A stretch of DNA of 64,000 bases from contig NZ_CP011058.1 in NCBI RefSeq assembly GCF_000961095.1, forward strand, positions 1,579,001 to 1,643,000, in the 5' to 3' direction. Shown here piece by piece: positions 9,609 through 17,429 of this stretch. The stretch's first letter is position 1, and the number at the start of each line of letters is the position of its first letter. The notes beneath the pieces were generated by a model that saw nothing but the letters and a program-made list of their open reading frames with translations, did no database searches and was not told where the DNA came from. This DNA is from Paenibacillus beijingensis (GTDB lineage Bacteria; Bacillota; Bacilli; Paenibacillales; Paenibacillaceae). Position numbers and translations under genes: made by a program.

Positions 9609-9671
9609 AAAAGAGCCGTAGGAACTAGAAGAGAACAAAACAATCTCTTCTAATTCCTACGGCTCTTTTCT
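9609..9671 (-). terminator. Strong bidirectional terminator
   Basis: Long hairpin with arms AAAGAGCCGTAGGAA and TTCCTACGGCTCTTT plus inner TAGAAGAG/CTCTTCTA, flanked by A-rich and T-rich tracts on either side. It lies downstream of nothing on the plus strand; on the minus strand it would end transcription of the DUF2294 gene before the nup operon. Confidence 0.85.
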
Positions 9672-9749
9672 TTCGTAAAACGAATGTAAAGCTCCGAAGT
9701 CAAGTATGTGATGCAGAAAAACCGGATTGAACGTATTTCTCTGCCATCA

Positions 9750-10091
9750 TTATTTGGTCAGTGTTTTATCAAATGAAATTACCGTACAAATATATCCGGT
9801 GCCTGGGTCATAATCTTTGAATACGGCCGTTACCGGCATGTTGAACGTCGCTTCGATTCTTTCCTTCAACAGGTTTTTAAAACTCGATGCTACGGCCGAT
9901 TCCAACGATAAGAGCAGTTCTTTACGTTCCTCACCCAACATATTAAATACTGGAAGGCGGTTTATTTTAGCATAAATAAGAGCTTGATTCTCAATGGTAT
10001 ATATCTTTTGACTTTGCACACCTACATTGAACATCTCTTTATTAATTTCATTGTAAAGTATGGATAGTTTCTTTTTAAAAGATTGATCCAT
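9750..10091 (-). CDS. DUF2294 family protein
   Basis: A 113-residue cytoplasmic protein. It matches the DUF2294 pattern as I know it: an N-terminal helix (LSILYNEINKEMFNVGVQS), a short strand (AKINRLPVFNML), a helix, and the ending VTAVFKDYDPGTGYICTVISF. No catalytic motif is evident and the molecular function of this family is unknown to me. The GC content is lower than that of its neighbours. It is monocistronic, bounded by the 9609 terminator downstream and a repeat-bearing intergenic region upstream. Confidence 0.8.
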   Translation of the reverse strand: MDQSFKKKLSILYNEINKEMFNVGVQSQKIYTIENQALIYAKINRLPVFNMLGEERKELLLSLESAVASSFKNLLKERIEATFNMPVTAVFKDYDPGTGYICTVISFDKTLTK

Positions 10092-10361
10092 CTGAGTTCA
10101 CCATGTATTTCTTCTGAATATCGTGACGAGTATTATTGATACGTTAAGATTACTAACATGATTATAAAAGTAATAACCTCTTCTTGTCAACAATAGGGGG
10201 CCTCTAGGATTCATTTGCTTCATATGATCCTATCCGAAAGACATCCTATCTTCAGGTGTAATCAAACCAAAAACCGCCAGGCTATCCCTGACGGCCCTTA
10301 CCATTTGGCGTAAATCTGAAAATATCGTACTCGTCCCTGCCTGAGCAGTAACCGCCGCCGG

Positions 10362-10520
10362 TTGATAAATTCTTACGAACTGAGCAGACGCTATTTGAAG
10401 AAAATGAAGCAAATCAAAAACTTAACGAACCCAATAAACGCTATTCACGGAAAGAGATATTTGAGGTATGGACATTTTACCGCCTATAACGGAAATGAGG
10501 TTCGTTAGAATCGTCACTTT
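10362..10520 (-). repeat. Dispersed repeat (copy 1) in the 10092-10548 gene-free stretch
   Basis: Read on the minus strand, this contains TGCTTCATTTTCTTCAAAT, a near-identical AGCGtCTGCTC stretch and ATCAACCGG. The same string with the same order of flanking TAACGGA/TCCGTTA-like motifs recurs on the plus strand at 46130-46334. No gene is visible in 10092-10548; small frames there translate the repeat. Confidence 0.7.
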
Positions 10521-10548
10521 CATCGCAGTTGGAAGTTTCCCTTCCCGA

Positions 10549-11685
10549 TTACCGCTGCGCCGAAAACTGCTTGTCCAACGCCTGTTCTACCGGAACATAA
10601 GAAACACTGAGATCTTTCGCTAACGCTTCGTAGGTAATCGAGCCGCCGGCAACGTTCACGCCGAGCCGCAGGGCAGCGCTCTCCGCGATCGCCTGCTTTA
10701 CGCCTTTGCCGGCGATTTGCAGCGCATAAGGAATCGTCACGTTCGTCAACGCGATGGTCGACGTGCGCGGAACGGCGCCCGGCATGTTGGCGACGGCGTA
10801 ATGGACGACCCCGTGCTTGCTATAAGTCGGCTCATCATGGGTCGTGATCCGGTCCACCGTCTCGAAGATCCCGCCTTGATCGACGGCCACGTCGATAATA
10901 ACGGAGCCGGGCTTCATCGTTTTGATCATGTCTTCCGTCACCAGCTTCGGCGCTTTGGCGCCCGGAATTAAGACGGCCCCGATAACAAGATCGGATTCCG
11001 CAACCGCTTCGGCAATGTTAAACGGATTCGATATTAACGTTTGAATGGATGATCCGAAAATATCGTCCAGCTGGCGCAGACGTTCCGGACTTAAGTCGAT
11101 CACCGTCACATCGGCGCCAAGTCCGGTCGCGATTTTTGCCGCGTTCGTACCGACCACTCCGCCGCCGATAATCGTCACTTTGCCGCGCGCCACGCCCGGA
11201 ACGCCGCCCAGCAGGATGCCGATGCCGCCATTGTTTTTCTCCAGAAACTGCGCCCCGATCTGAGCGGACATGCGCCCGGCCACTTCGCTCATCGGCGTCA
11301 GCAGCGGCAGGCTGCGGTTTGCCTCAACTGTCTCGTACGCGATCGCGATGACGCCTTTTTCGGCCAGAACACGGGCAAGCTCGGGCGCAGCCGCCAAGTG
11401 CAAGTATGTGAATAAAATTAAATTTTCCCGGAAAAAGCCGTATTCGGACGGAAGCGGCTCTTTCACCTTCATCACCATTTCCGCAAAGGACCAAGCTTCA
11501 GCCGCATCGCTCGCGATACGTGCGCCGGCCGCAGCATAATCCTCGTCGGCGAAGCCGCTCCCCGCTCCGGCACCCTTCTCAATCAGCACTTCATGACCCG
11601 CTTTTACAAGCGCCATCACACCTGAGGGAGTAATCGCAACACGGTTTTCATTGTTTTTGATTTCCTTCGGAATGGCGATTTTCAT
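10549..11685 (-). CDS. ald: Alanine dehydrogenase
   Basis: NAD-dependent oxidative deamination of L-alanine to pyruvate and ammonium. The 378 residues match the family length. The N-terminal MKIAIPKEIKNNENRVA strand, the Rossmann segment VTIIGGGVVGTNAAKIATG and the region around residue 70 with the catalytic Lys (MVMKVKEPLPSEY) are present. AGGAGG lies just before the ATG. The gene follows its likely activator adeR on the same strand, 110 bp away, and faces alr across adeR. Together alr and ald form a route from D-alanine to pyruvate. Confidence 0.97.
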   Translation of the reverse strand: MKIAIPKEIKNNENRVAITPSGVMALVKAGHEVLIEKGAGAGSGFADEDYAAAGARIASDAAEAWSFAEMVMKVKEPLPSEYGFFRENLILFTYLHLAAAPELARVLAEKGVIAIAYETVEANRSLPLLTPMSEVAGRMSAQIGAQFLEKNNGGIGILLGGVPGVARGKVTIIGGGVVGTNAAKIATGLGADVTVIDLSPERLRQLDDIFGSSIQTLISNPFNIAEAVAESDLVIGAVLIPGAKAPKLVTEDMIKTMKPGSVIIDVAVDQGGIFETVDRITTHDEPTYSKHGVVHYAVANMPGAVPRTSTIALTNVTIPYALQIAGKGVKQAIAESAALRLGVNVAGGSITYEALAKDLSVSYVPVEQALDKQFSAQR

Positions 11686-11795
11686 TTTGTCGTCCTCCTC
11701 TTATTCGCTTAAGCCAAGTATAGAGGAAGCAATACCCGTTTTGTTTGTCCTGAAACATGAAAAAAGGCAGGCGCGCTTGTGAAAATCAACAAAAG

Positions 11796-13031
11796 TCAGC
11801 TCCGGCCAAGCCGCTCGGTTTTTAAATCTAGATAAAGCGTCACTTTCTGGTCCATATCGGTCAGGTCGATGTCCCCGATTTCCGAAATTCGCTTCAGCCG
11901 GTAATTCATCGTATTCGTATGGACGTGCAGCGCGTCGGCCGCCAATTTCGAATTGCTGTCGCAGCCAAGGAACACTTCCAGCGTGCGCAGCAGATCGCCG
12001 TTATGCTCGCGGTCGTATTCCCTCAGCTTTTCCAGGCATATGTTGCGGTAGCCGCGCTTTTCTTTTTCCTCCAAAATCAAAGGCAAAAACCGGTAGTACC
12101 CGAGGTCCGGGTAATAATGAAGACGGCTCGTCTCGCCGGGGAACTGCGTTTTAATGCGGAGCACGGTCAGCGCTTCCTGGTAGCTTTTTTCCACCTTCGT
12201 ATAGTCTTCGTAGAGAGAGCCGCTCCCTCCATGCAGCAGCGCCGAACCGAATTGATCGTTCATTTGCCTGAGGAAACCGGCCAAAGCGTTCGTAAAATCC
12301 CGCATCGATGAATGCCGGAAGCGCGGAGTCGAAAGAAGAATAAATTGATTGCGGTCGATCGCGTGAAAAACCGGTTTCAGGTGCTGGGCCGCCGCGGCCA
12401 GGTTGCGGATTTGGCAAACCGTTTTGTCGGAAATTTCGGAAGCGAACTGGAGGATCAGAATATGAAAAGAAGACGGGAGCGCCACGCCGAGCTTTGCCGC
12501 CTTCTCTTCAATGGCCGTTTCGGACTGCAAATGCCCCATCAGCAGCTGCCAGAAAAAATCTTTGTGCCCCTCCTCCTCTTTCCGCCGCTGCTGGTGGTGC
12601 TGAATCAGCTTCGCTCTTGCGGCCTGCGCCGCTTTTTTCAGCTGCTGCAGCTGCTGCTCGTCAAGATGGTTCTCATCTTCCACGACCCAAATATACCCTA
12701 ACAGCTCCGTATTTTTGCGAATGGCGACCGCCACCCGATCGTTCAGTCCGATTTCGCGGATGGCCGGCACCCGGACCGGATCGTCGCTTTCGGCCAACCG
12801 CTGAATGACGCCGTCCCGCCATAAGCCGCCGATCACCTTCTCCGGCACGCGCCGGCCTACGATCGTCGCAATCCGGGCCGTATCCATGTGGGGATCGTGG
12901 GAGCTGTAGGCGATCAGCCGGTGATTGACATCTTCAATCGTTACCGGACATCCGAGCACGTCGTTAATCGCTTCGGCCAACGCCTCGATGCTGTCGAAGC
13001 TTCCTTCAAACGGATTCTGTTCCACCGCCAT
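11796..13031 (-). CDS. adeR: PucR/CdaR-family regulator, probable activator of ald
   Basis: A 411-residue protein with an N-terminal sensor region (residues 1-140, PEKVIGGLWRDGVIQRL), a central GGDEF-like vestigial domain typical of CdaR regulators, and a C-terminal PucR-type helix-turn-helix near residues 345-400 (LAADALHVHTNTMNYRLKRI). B. subtilis AdeR is a PucR-family activator encoded beside ald, and the same adjacency is seen here; the name rests on that synteny. It is transcribed away from alr. Effector is probably alanine, by analogy. Confidence 0.85.
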   Translation of the reverse strand: MAVEQNPFEGSFDSIEALAEAINDVLGCPVTIEDVNHRLIAYSSHDPHMDTARIATIVGRRVPEKVIGGLWRDGVIQRLAESDDPVRVPAIREIGLNDRVAVAIRKNTELLGYIWVVEDENHLDEQQLQQLKKAAQAARAKLIQHHQQRRKEEEGHKDFFWQLLMGHLQSETAIEEKAAKLGVALPSSFHILILQFASEISDKTVCQIRNLAAAAQHLKPVFHAIDRNQFILLSTPRFRHSSMRDFTNALAGFLRQMNDQFGSALLHGGSGSLYEDYTKVEKSYQEALTVLRIKTQFPGETSRLHYYPDLGYYRFLPLILEEKEKRGYRNICLEKLREYDREHNGDLLRTLEVFLGCDSNSKLAADALHVHTNTMNYRLKRISEIGDIDLTDMDQKVTLYLDLKTERLGRS

Positions 13032-13172
13032 GCTGCTTTCCCCTCCACTCGATTGTTAACGTTGCCTATGTGAAAAAACACAACTGGAATTTGTCTTTTT
13101 TATCCGATTCCACAATGAAAAAGCGCACGCTTCCTTTTATACTTGGTAAAAAGCGTACAAGGTGGTTAAGAT

Positions 13173-14324
13173 GTGAAAAATGTCGAGCATCCGGTCAGCT
13201 TCCGGGAAACGTGGGCGGAGATATCGCTGGGCGCCGTCTCCCATAACGCCGCTCTGTTCAAATCGAACATCAAGGAGCGCTGCCGGCTAATGGCGGTCGT
13301 AAAAGCAAACGGCTATGGCCACGGCGCCATTGAAGTAGCCCAAGCCGCGCTTGCGGCTGGAGCCGATTATCTCGGCGTTGCGATTTTGGACGAAGCGCTC
13401 AAGCTGCGCACTGCGGGAGTGGAGCAGCCGATCCTTGTACTTGGCTACACGCCGCCTTTTGCCGTGGAAACGGCTGTACGGAACCGGGTTGCTTTAACCG
13501 TATTCTCCGAACCGGTGCTGGACGAAATGATCGCTTGTACGGAGCGGCTGCACATGCATGCGGACATGCATCTCAAAATCGATACCGGCATGACGCGTAT
13601 CGGCGTTGCGACCAACGCAGAAGCGCTGACGCTTGCGCAAAAAGCGCTGTCTTCCACGTTCGTCCGTCTGGAAGGGCTATTCACTCATTTTGCGGATGCG
13701 GATCGTCCGGATTCGTCTTATACCCGGCGCCAGTATGAACGATTCTCCGCTGTCGTTCAATTTCTGGAGAGCCATCATATTCACGTCCCGATCAAGCACT
13801 GCTGCAACAGCGCCGCCGCCATGTTATATCCCGAGATGCACGAAGATATGATCCGCGTCGGCATCGCGCTGTACGGCCTGCATCCATCGGCTGCGGTGCA
13901 GCATCCGGACTTTCCGCTGCGGCAGGCGATGCAGCTGAAAACGAAAATTGCCGCTTTAAAAAACGTGCCGAAGGACCAGCCCGTCAGCTACGGATGCACG
14001 TACATTCCGGACAGAGATATCGTCACGGCGACGATTCCGATCGGTTATGCGGACGGACTGTCGCGGCAAATGTCCAATAAAGGATACGCTATCATCCGCA
14101 GTCAGCGGGTTCCGATCATCGGGAAGGTCTGCATGGATCAGGCGATGCTGAACGTTACGAACGTTGCTGATGTTCAGGTCGGCGATGAAGTCATTTTGTT
14201 CGGCGGATCCGAAGACGCGGAAGACGCGTTTATCTCGATCGACGAGGTCGCCGCTCATATGAACACGATCAACTATGAAGTCGTATGTTTGATCGGATCG
14301 AGAGTTCCTCGGGTGTGTGTGTAA
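13173..14324 (+). CDS. alr: Alanine racemase
   Basis: PLP-dependent interconversion of L- and D-alanine. The PLP lysine lies in the motif MAVVKANGYGHG (about residues 41-52), and the C-terminal domain carries the catalytic tyrosine region CTYIPDRDIV and the KVCMDQAM motif. Length 383 aa is usual. The start is GTG 13173 with AAGGTGG upstream. It is divergent from adeR-ald. The 3' end of this gene (about 14231-14312) has a decayed second copy at 14965-15052. The enzyme would supply D-Ala for peptidoglycan or, in reverse, feed scavenged D-Ala to Ald. Confidence 0.97.
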   Translation: MKNVEHPVSFRETWAEISLGAVSHNAALFKSNIKERCRLMAVVKANGYGHGAIEVAQAALAAGADYLGVAILDEALKLRTAGVEQPILVLGYTPPFAVETAVRNRVALTVFSEPVLDEMIACTERLHMHADMHLKIDTGMTRIGVATNAEALTLAQKALSSTFVRLEGLFTHFADADRPDSSYTRRQYERFSAVVQFLESHHIHVPIKHCCNSAAAMLYPEMHEDMIRVGIALYGLHPSAAVQHPDFPLRQAMQLKTKIAALKNVPKDQPVSYGCTYIPDRDIVTATIPIGYADGLSRQMSNKGYAIIRSQRVPIIGKVCMDQAMLNVTNVADVQVGDEVILFGGSEDAEDAFISIDEVAAHMNTINYEVVCLIGSRVPRVCV

Positions 14325-14326
14325 AA

Positions 14327-14602
14327 GTGCGGTGAAACAGGCCGCTGCGCGGCTGACTCGTGCTTCCGATCGCTGCCGTTCCCATGGTGCCGATAGTTCG
14401 GAAAGTGCGGTGAAACAAGCCGCTGCGCGGCTGACTCGTACTTCCGATCGCTGTTGTAGACGGATCGTTTTAATTAATACCCTTTCAGGGTTACGATCCG
14501 TCTAAGCGTATGCTTCCGAAGTGGCTTTCTTCCAGAAAGCCTTTAGGCGAACGCTGTCGCTTCTCCAGTCTCGAGCAAGCCTCTACGCTCAGTTCACCGC
14601 AC
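14327..14602. repeat. MITE-like palindromic element A, with a duplicated left end
   Basis: Element 14405-14602 begins GTGCGGTGAA and ends TTCACCGCAC (terminal inverted repeats) and has a central hairpin AGACGGATCG (14458-14467)/CGATCCGTCT (14494-14503). Its first ~50 bp are duplicated at 14327-14376, starting 2 bp after the alr stop codon. A 200-bp copy of the whole element lies at 51259-51458. No transposase is associated and no frame looks coding. Confidence 0.85.
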
Positions 14603-14923
14603 GTTTCCATGGTACCCGGAGACAACGGCAACCGCAGTCGCTTCTCCAGCCACGAGTCAGCCTCTACGCTCAGTTTCACCGCACATTTCCAGGTGCCCCG
14701 GGCTCAATGGCAACCGCTTCGTTTCTCTTGTCACAAGTCAGCGTCTTCGCTCGATTTCACCACGCGTTTACAAATGCCCGGGGACAATGGCATTCGCTTC
14801 GACTCTCCAGTCACAGGTCATCCTCTCGGCTTAGTTCCCCGCACGTTTCCAAGTAGCCAAGACAATGGCAACCCATTCACTTCTCAAGTCACGAGTCAGC
14901 CTCTTCGTTCGGTTCACCACGCA
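14560..14923. repeat. 80-bp tandem repeat array, about 4.6 units
   Basis: Units start at 14560, 14641, 14721, 14801 and 14880, each beginning with a CTTCTCCAGTCAC-like string, then CAGCCTCTnCGCTC, CACCGCACGTTTCC and GACAATGGCAACC. Units are 70-85% alike by eye. The first unit overlaps the right end of element A. One further degenerate unit is present in the copy at 51420-51490. It lacks the regular short-repeat and unique-spacer structure of a CRISPR. Confidence 0.85.
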
Positions 14924-14964
14924 AGTGCTCAGTTACAAAGGCACCCGTTCGTTACAGAAAGTCG

Positions 14965-15052
14965 GCTATTTCGATCGACGAGTTCGCCGTCGATATGAAT
15001 ACAATCAGCTATGAAGCTGCAAGCTGCATGTTTGATCGGATCAAGGGTTCTA
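14965..15052 (+). pseudogene. Decayed duplicate of the alr 3' end
   Basis: The frame at 14965 reads AISIDEFAVDMNTISYEAA, then CMFDRIKGSR, matching the alr C-terminus ISIDEVAAHMNTINYEVV-CLIGSR. DNA identity is high over ~85 bp (TCGATCGACGAG, GTTTGATCGGATC shared), with a small insertion at GCTGCAAGCTGC. It has no start codon or upstream coding part, so it is a fragment separated from alr by the repeat cluster. Confidence 0.75.
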
Positions 15053-15124
15053 GATTTCAGGCGAGCGAGCTTTGCTAGCGACGCCTCATCTGTCACCCCA
15101 CCCTGAAAAAAAGGGAGCGGAGTG

Positions 15125-15244
15125 GGCGGATTTGAATCTGAAGAAGCGAAGCGGTCGCTTTTGTCCCCGGATTCTAACCCTGTTAAGGGCTTAATGAATC
15201 CTAGAGAATCCGGGGACGGTGGCGATCGGAAGATCAAATCCGCC
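15125..15244. repeat. Nested inverted-repeat element C (~120 bp)
   Basis: Outer arms GGCGGATTTGA (15125-15135)/TCAAATCCGCC (15234-15244), middle arms TCCCCGGATTCT (15164-15175)/AGAATCCGGGGA (15205-15216), and an innermost CCCT..AGGG. A relative with CCCCAGATTTCT/AGAAATCCGGGG arms is at 41148-41192. It lies just past the end of dsdA and could fold in its mRNA. Confidence 0.85.
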
Positions 15245-15268
15245 CGCGCAGCGGATACTTTTACGACG

Positions 15269-16759
15269 CTACTTTTTTGACAGATACTCCTCCATTATTT
15301 CCTTCGGCACCATGCTGCCGCCGGTTGCCCAAACGATATGCGCCGCGCGGCTCATCCGGTCCTGCAGCTGATGCCGCCGTATATATTCCTGTCCGGATGC
15401 GGTGCTCAGCAGCTGAACCGGTCCGAGCGCGCCGGCCAAGGCGGACGGTTCCAAACGGATGTTTTCGGTCGCCGCCATCGCCTGCAGTAAGCGGTACAGG
15501 GTCGAATCGTCCACCGTATAGCAGCCGCTGAGCAGCGGCTCCATCATGCGGCCGACGAAGCCGGAAGGCCTTCCGACGGCAAGGCCATCGGCCGCCGTCA
15601 CGTTATCCATGCCGATATCCTGGACCGAAATCCCATCGTGCAGTCCCGTCATCATCCCGAGCAGCATGCACGGTGAATGAGTAGGCTCCGCAAAGAAACA
15701 ATGGACGTGATCTTGGAACAGCAGCTTCAGTCCAAACGCGACGCCGCCGGGACCGCCGCCCACGCCGCACGGAAGATAGACGAACAGCGGATGCTCGGCA
15801 TCCACCCGGATATTCATTTCTTCCAGCTGCTTGGACAGCCGGGAAGCGGCAGTGGCGTAACCAAGAAACAAATCCACGGAGTTCTCATCGTCGATAAAAT
15901 AGCACTTCGGATCCTGCGCAGCCTGCTTACGGCCTTCCTCGACCGCTTTGCTGTAATCCGAAACGTATTCGACGACGGTAACGCCTTTGCTGCGGAGCAA
16001 ATCCTTCTTCCACTGCTTCGCATCCGCCGACATATGAACGGTTGCTTTAAACCCGATCCGGGCGCTCATAATGCCGATGCTAAGCCCCAAATTTCCGGTG
16101 GAACCGACGGCAACCGAATATTGCGAGAAAAAATCCCGGAATTTTTCGCTGTCGAGCGCCGTATAATCTGCATGGGGTTGACCGCCTTCGAGTGCCGAAT
16201 AATCATCATGTGATTGACCACCGTCATGCGAAGCTGCACCGCGCGCCGGGAGCTGGCTCGGTGCGGATTCTCCGCGCGTCTGAAGCCCATGACGGATCGC
16301 CAGCTCCTCCGCGTGCTTCAGCACCTCGTAAATGCCGCCTCTTGCTTTAATCGAGCCCGAAACCGGAAGATGGCTGTCGCATTTCAGCAGCAGCCGGCCG
16401 GCCAGCTTTGGATCAAAGTGCTGATCCATGCTCTGCTGCTCCATGTACTGCCGTTCCAAATACTGCCGCTCCATATACGCCTTCATCGAAGCAATCTCAA
16501 CGAGCGGAGATTCAATGATTCCGCCATTCTCTTTCAGCTCGGGAAACACCTGCGCAAGATAAGGCGCGAACCGCCGCAGCCTGTCTTCCGCCTCCGTCAC
16601 ATCTTCCTGCGAAAGCGAAACGTTCGCACTGCCTCGTTCAAACGGCTCATAGCCCGGGTTAGCCCAGAACAATTCCTTGGCAGCGATCAGCTCGCTGACC
16701 AAAGGGAACTGCTCGGTTAAAGTCCGCATCAAATCTTTGCCGGCCGGCTCCATCGTCAT
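15269..16759 (-). CDS. dsdA: D-serine ammonia-lyase
   Basis: PLP enzyme converting D-serine (and D-threonine) to 2-oxoacid and ammonia. Family motifs are SGSIKARGG (PLP lysine), AVGSTGNLGLSIGIMSA, HMSADAKQWKK, CGVGGGPGGVAFG (phosphate-binding loop) and FAEPTHSPCM. At 496 aa it exceeds the usual ~440 because of two insertions made of short repeats: a pentapeptide run MERQY-LERQY-MEQQS-MDQH and a duplicated 12-mer (GGQSHDDYSALE/GGQPHADYTALD) before the Rossmann segment. The start is set at ATG 16759 after GAAGG; the frame is open 42 codons further upstream, but that part is tandem repeat. Last gene of the ddp operon. Confidence 0.93.
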   Translation of the reverse strand: MTMEPAGKDLMRTLTEQFPLVSELIAAKELFWANPGYEPFERGSANVSLSQEDVTEAEDRLRRFAPYLAQVFPELKENGGIIESPLVEIASMKAYMERQYLERQYMEQQSMDQHFDPKLAGRLLLKCDSHLPVSGSIKARGGIYEVLKHAEELAIRHGLQTRGESAPSQLPARGAASHDGGQSHDDYSALEGGQPHADYTALDSEKFRDFFSQYSVAVGSTGNLGLSIGIMSARIGFKATVHMSADAKQWKKDLLRSKGVTVVEYVSDYSKAVEEGRKQAAQDPKCYFIDDENSVDLFLGYATAASRLSKQLEEMNIRVDAEHPLFVYLPCGVGGGPGGVAFGLKLLFQDHVHCFFAEPTHSPCMLLGMMTGLHDGISVQDIGMDNVTAADGLAVGRPSGFVGRMMEPLLSGCYTVDDSTLYRLLQAMAATENIRLEPSALAGALGPVQLLSTASGQEYIRRHQLQDRMSRAAHIVWATGGSMVPKEIMEEYLSKK

Positions 16760-16771
16760 CACAACCTTCAT

Positions 16772-16880
16772 CCGTTCTATCAAGCTCCGGTAATACAGCC
16801 TAAGTGTCCGTTCTATCAAGCTTCCGTAATACAGCCAAAGAGCATCCGTTCTATTAAGCCCCGGTAATACAAGCCAAAGG
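16772..16880. repeat. Three ~37-bp tandem repeats between the regulator and dsdA
   Basis: Units start at 16772, 16808 and 16846, each CCGTTCTATcAAGCtyCCGG, then TAATACAGCCaAAG. They lie immediately 5' of the dsdA start on the minus strand and are translatable in frame (YYRSLIER motifs), which produces a spurious N-terminal extension of dsdA. Confidence 0.85.
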
Positions 16881-16898
16881 GCCAACGATTGTTGACCC

Positions 16899-17429
16899 TT
16901 AAGGAACCATAGCCCATATGGATACCGCTACGCCGCTTCCGATATTGACATACCGGTGCGGCGTCGTGCTCGGAAAGCAAATGCTGTCCCCTTCATTCAA
17001 TACAATCTCCTGCTGATCCAGGATGATTTTCATTTCCCCTTGAATGACGAAGCCGCACTCCTCGCCCGAATGGCTGATCAGATCTTTTTCAATCATATCC
17101 CCCGGCTCAATCTCCACGAGCAAGTACTCGATTTTGCCGGGACGGTTCGGAGAAAGAATATGGTAGCGGACATTGGAGTCGGACAGCTCCATCAACCGCC
17201 GCCGGTCTTTGCGGACAACAATGTGCTCTTCTTCGATGCCTTGAAAAAAGTGATGGATCGGAACGTTCAGCGCGGTGCAAATTTTCCAAAACGTCCCTAC
17301 CGTCGGATCGACGATCCCCCGTTCGATTTGGGACAGCAGACCGATGCTCAGTCCTGTTTTTTCCGCGAGCTCCTGAAGGGTGTAGTCTCGCTGTTTGCGC
17401 ATTTCCCGCACGCGTTCACCGTTAAACAT
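16899..17429 (-). CDS. XRE-family regulator with C-terminal cupin domain
   Basis: A 176-residue regulator: an N-terminal helix-turn-helix (residues ~5-60, LQELAEKTGLSIGLLSQIERG) followed by a cupin sensor barrel (EPGDMIEKDLISHSGEECGF, GDSICFPSTTPHRY). Such proteins sense small ligands and control adjacent amino-acid or peptide genes. The start is set at ATG 17429, because GAGGTG is 7 bp upstream; the ATG at 17435 overlaps that site. It overlaps the end of ddpF, so it is made from the operon it probably controls. The palindrome at 23715-23733 is a candidate operator. Confidence 0.9.
   Translation of the reverse strand: MFNGERVREMRKQRDYTLQELAEKTGLSIGLLSQIERGIVDPTVGTFWKICTALNVPIHHFFQGIEEEHIVVRKDRRRLMELSDSNVRYHILSPNRPGKIEYLLVEIEPGDMIEKDLISHSGEECGFVIQGEMKIILDQQEIVLNEGDSICFPSTTPHRYVNIGSGVAVSIWAMVP

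Noticed and set aside
9413..9643. Purine riboswitch before the nup operon
   Set aside because: The conserved core expected for the class is missing; only a generic stem-loop architecture is visible.
14560..14923. CRISPR array
   Set aside because: The 80-bp units are contiguous and diverged, without constant short repeats and unique spacers, and no cas genes are present.
14510..14998. Protein-coding gene of 162 codons after alr
   Set aside because: It translates the 80-bp tandem repeats in frame, without a ribosome site, and other frames of the array are equally open.
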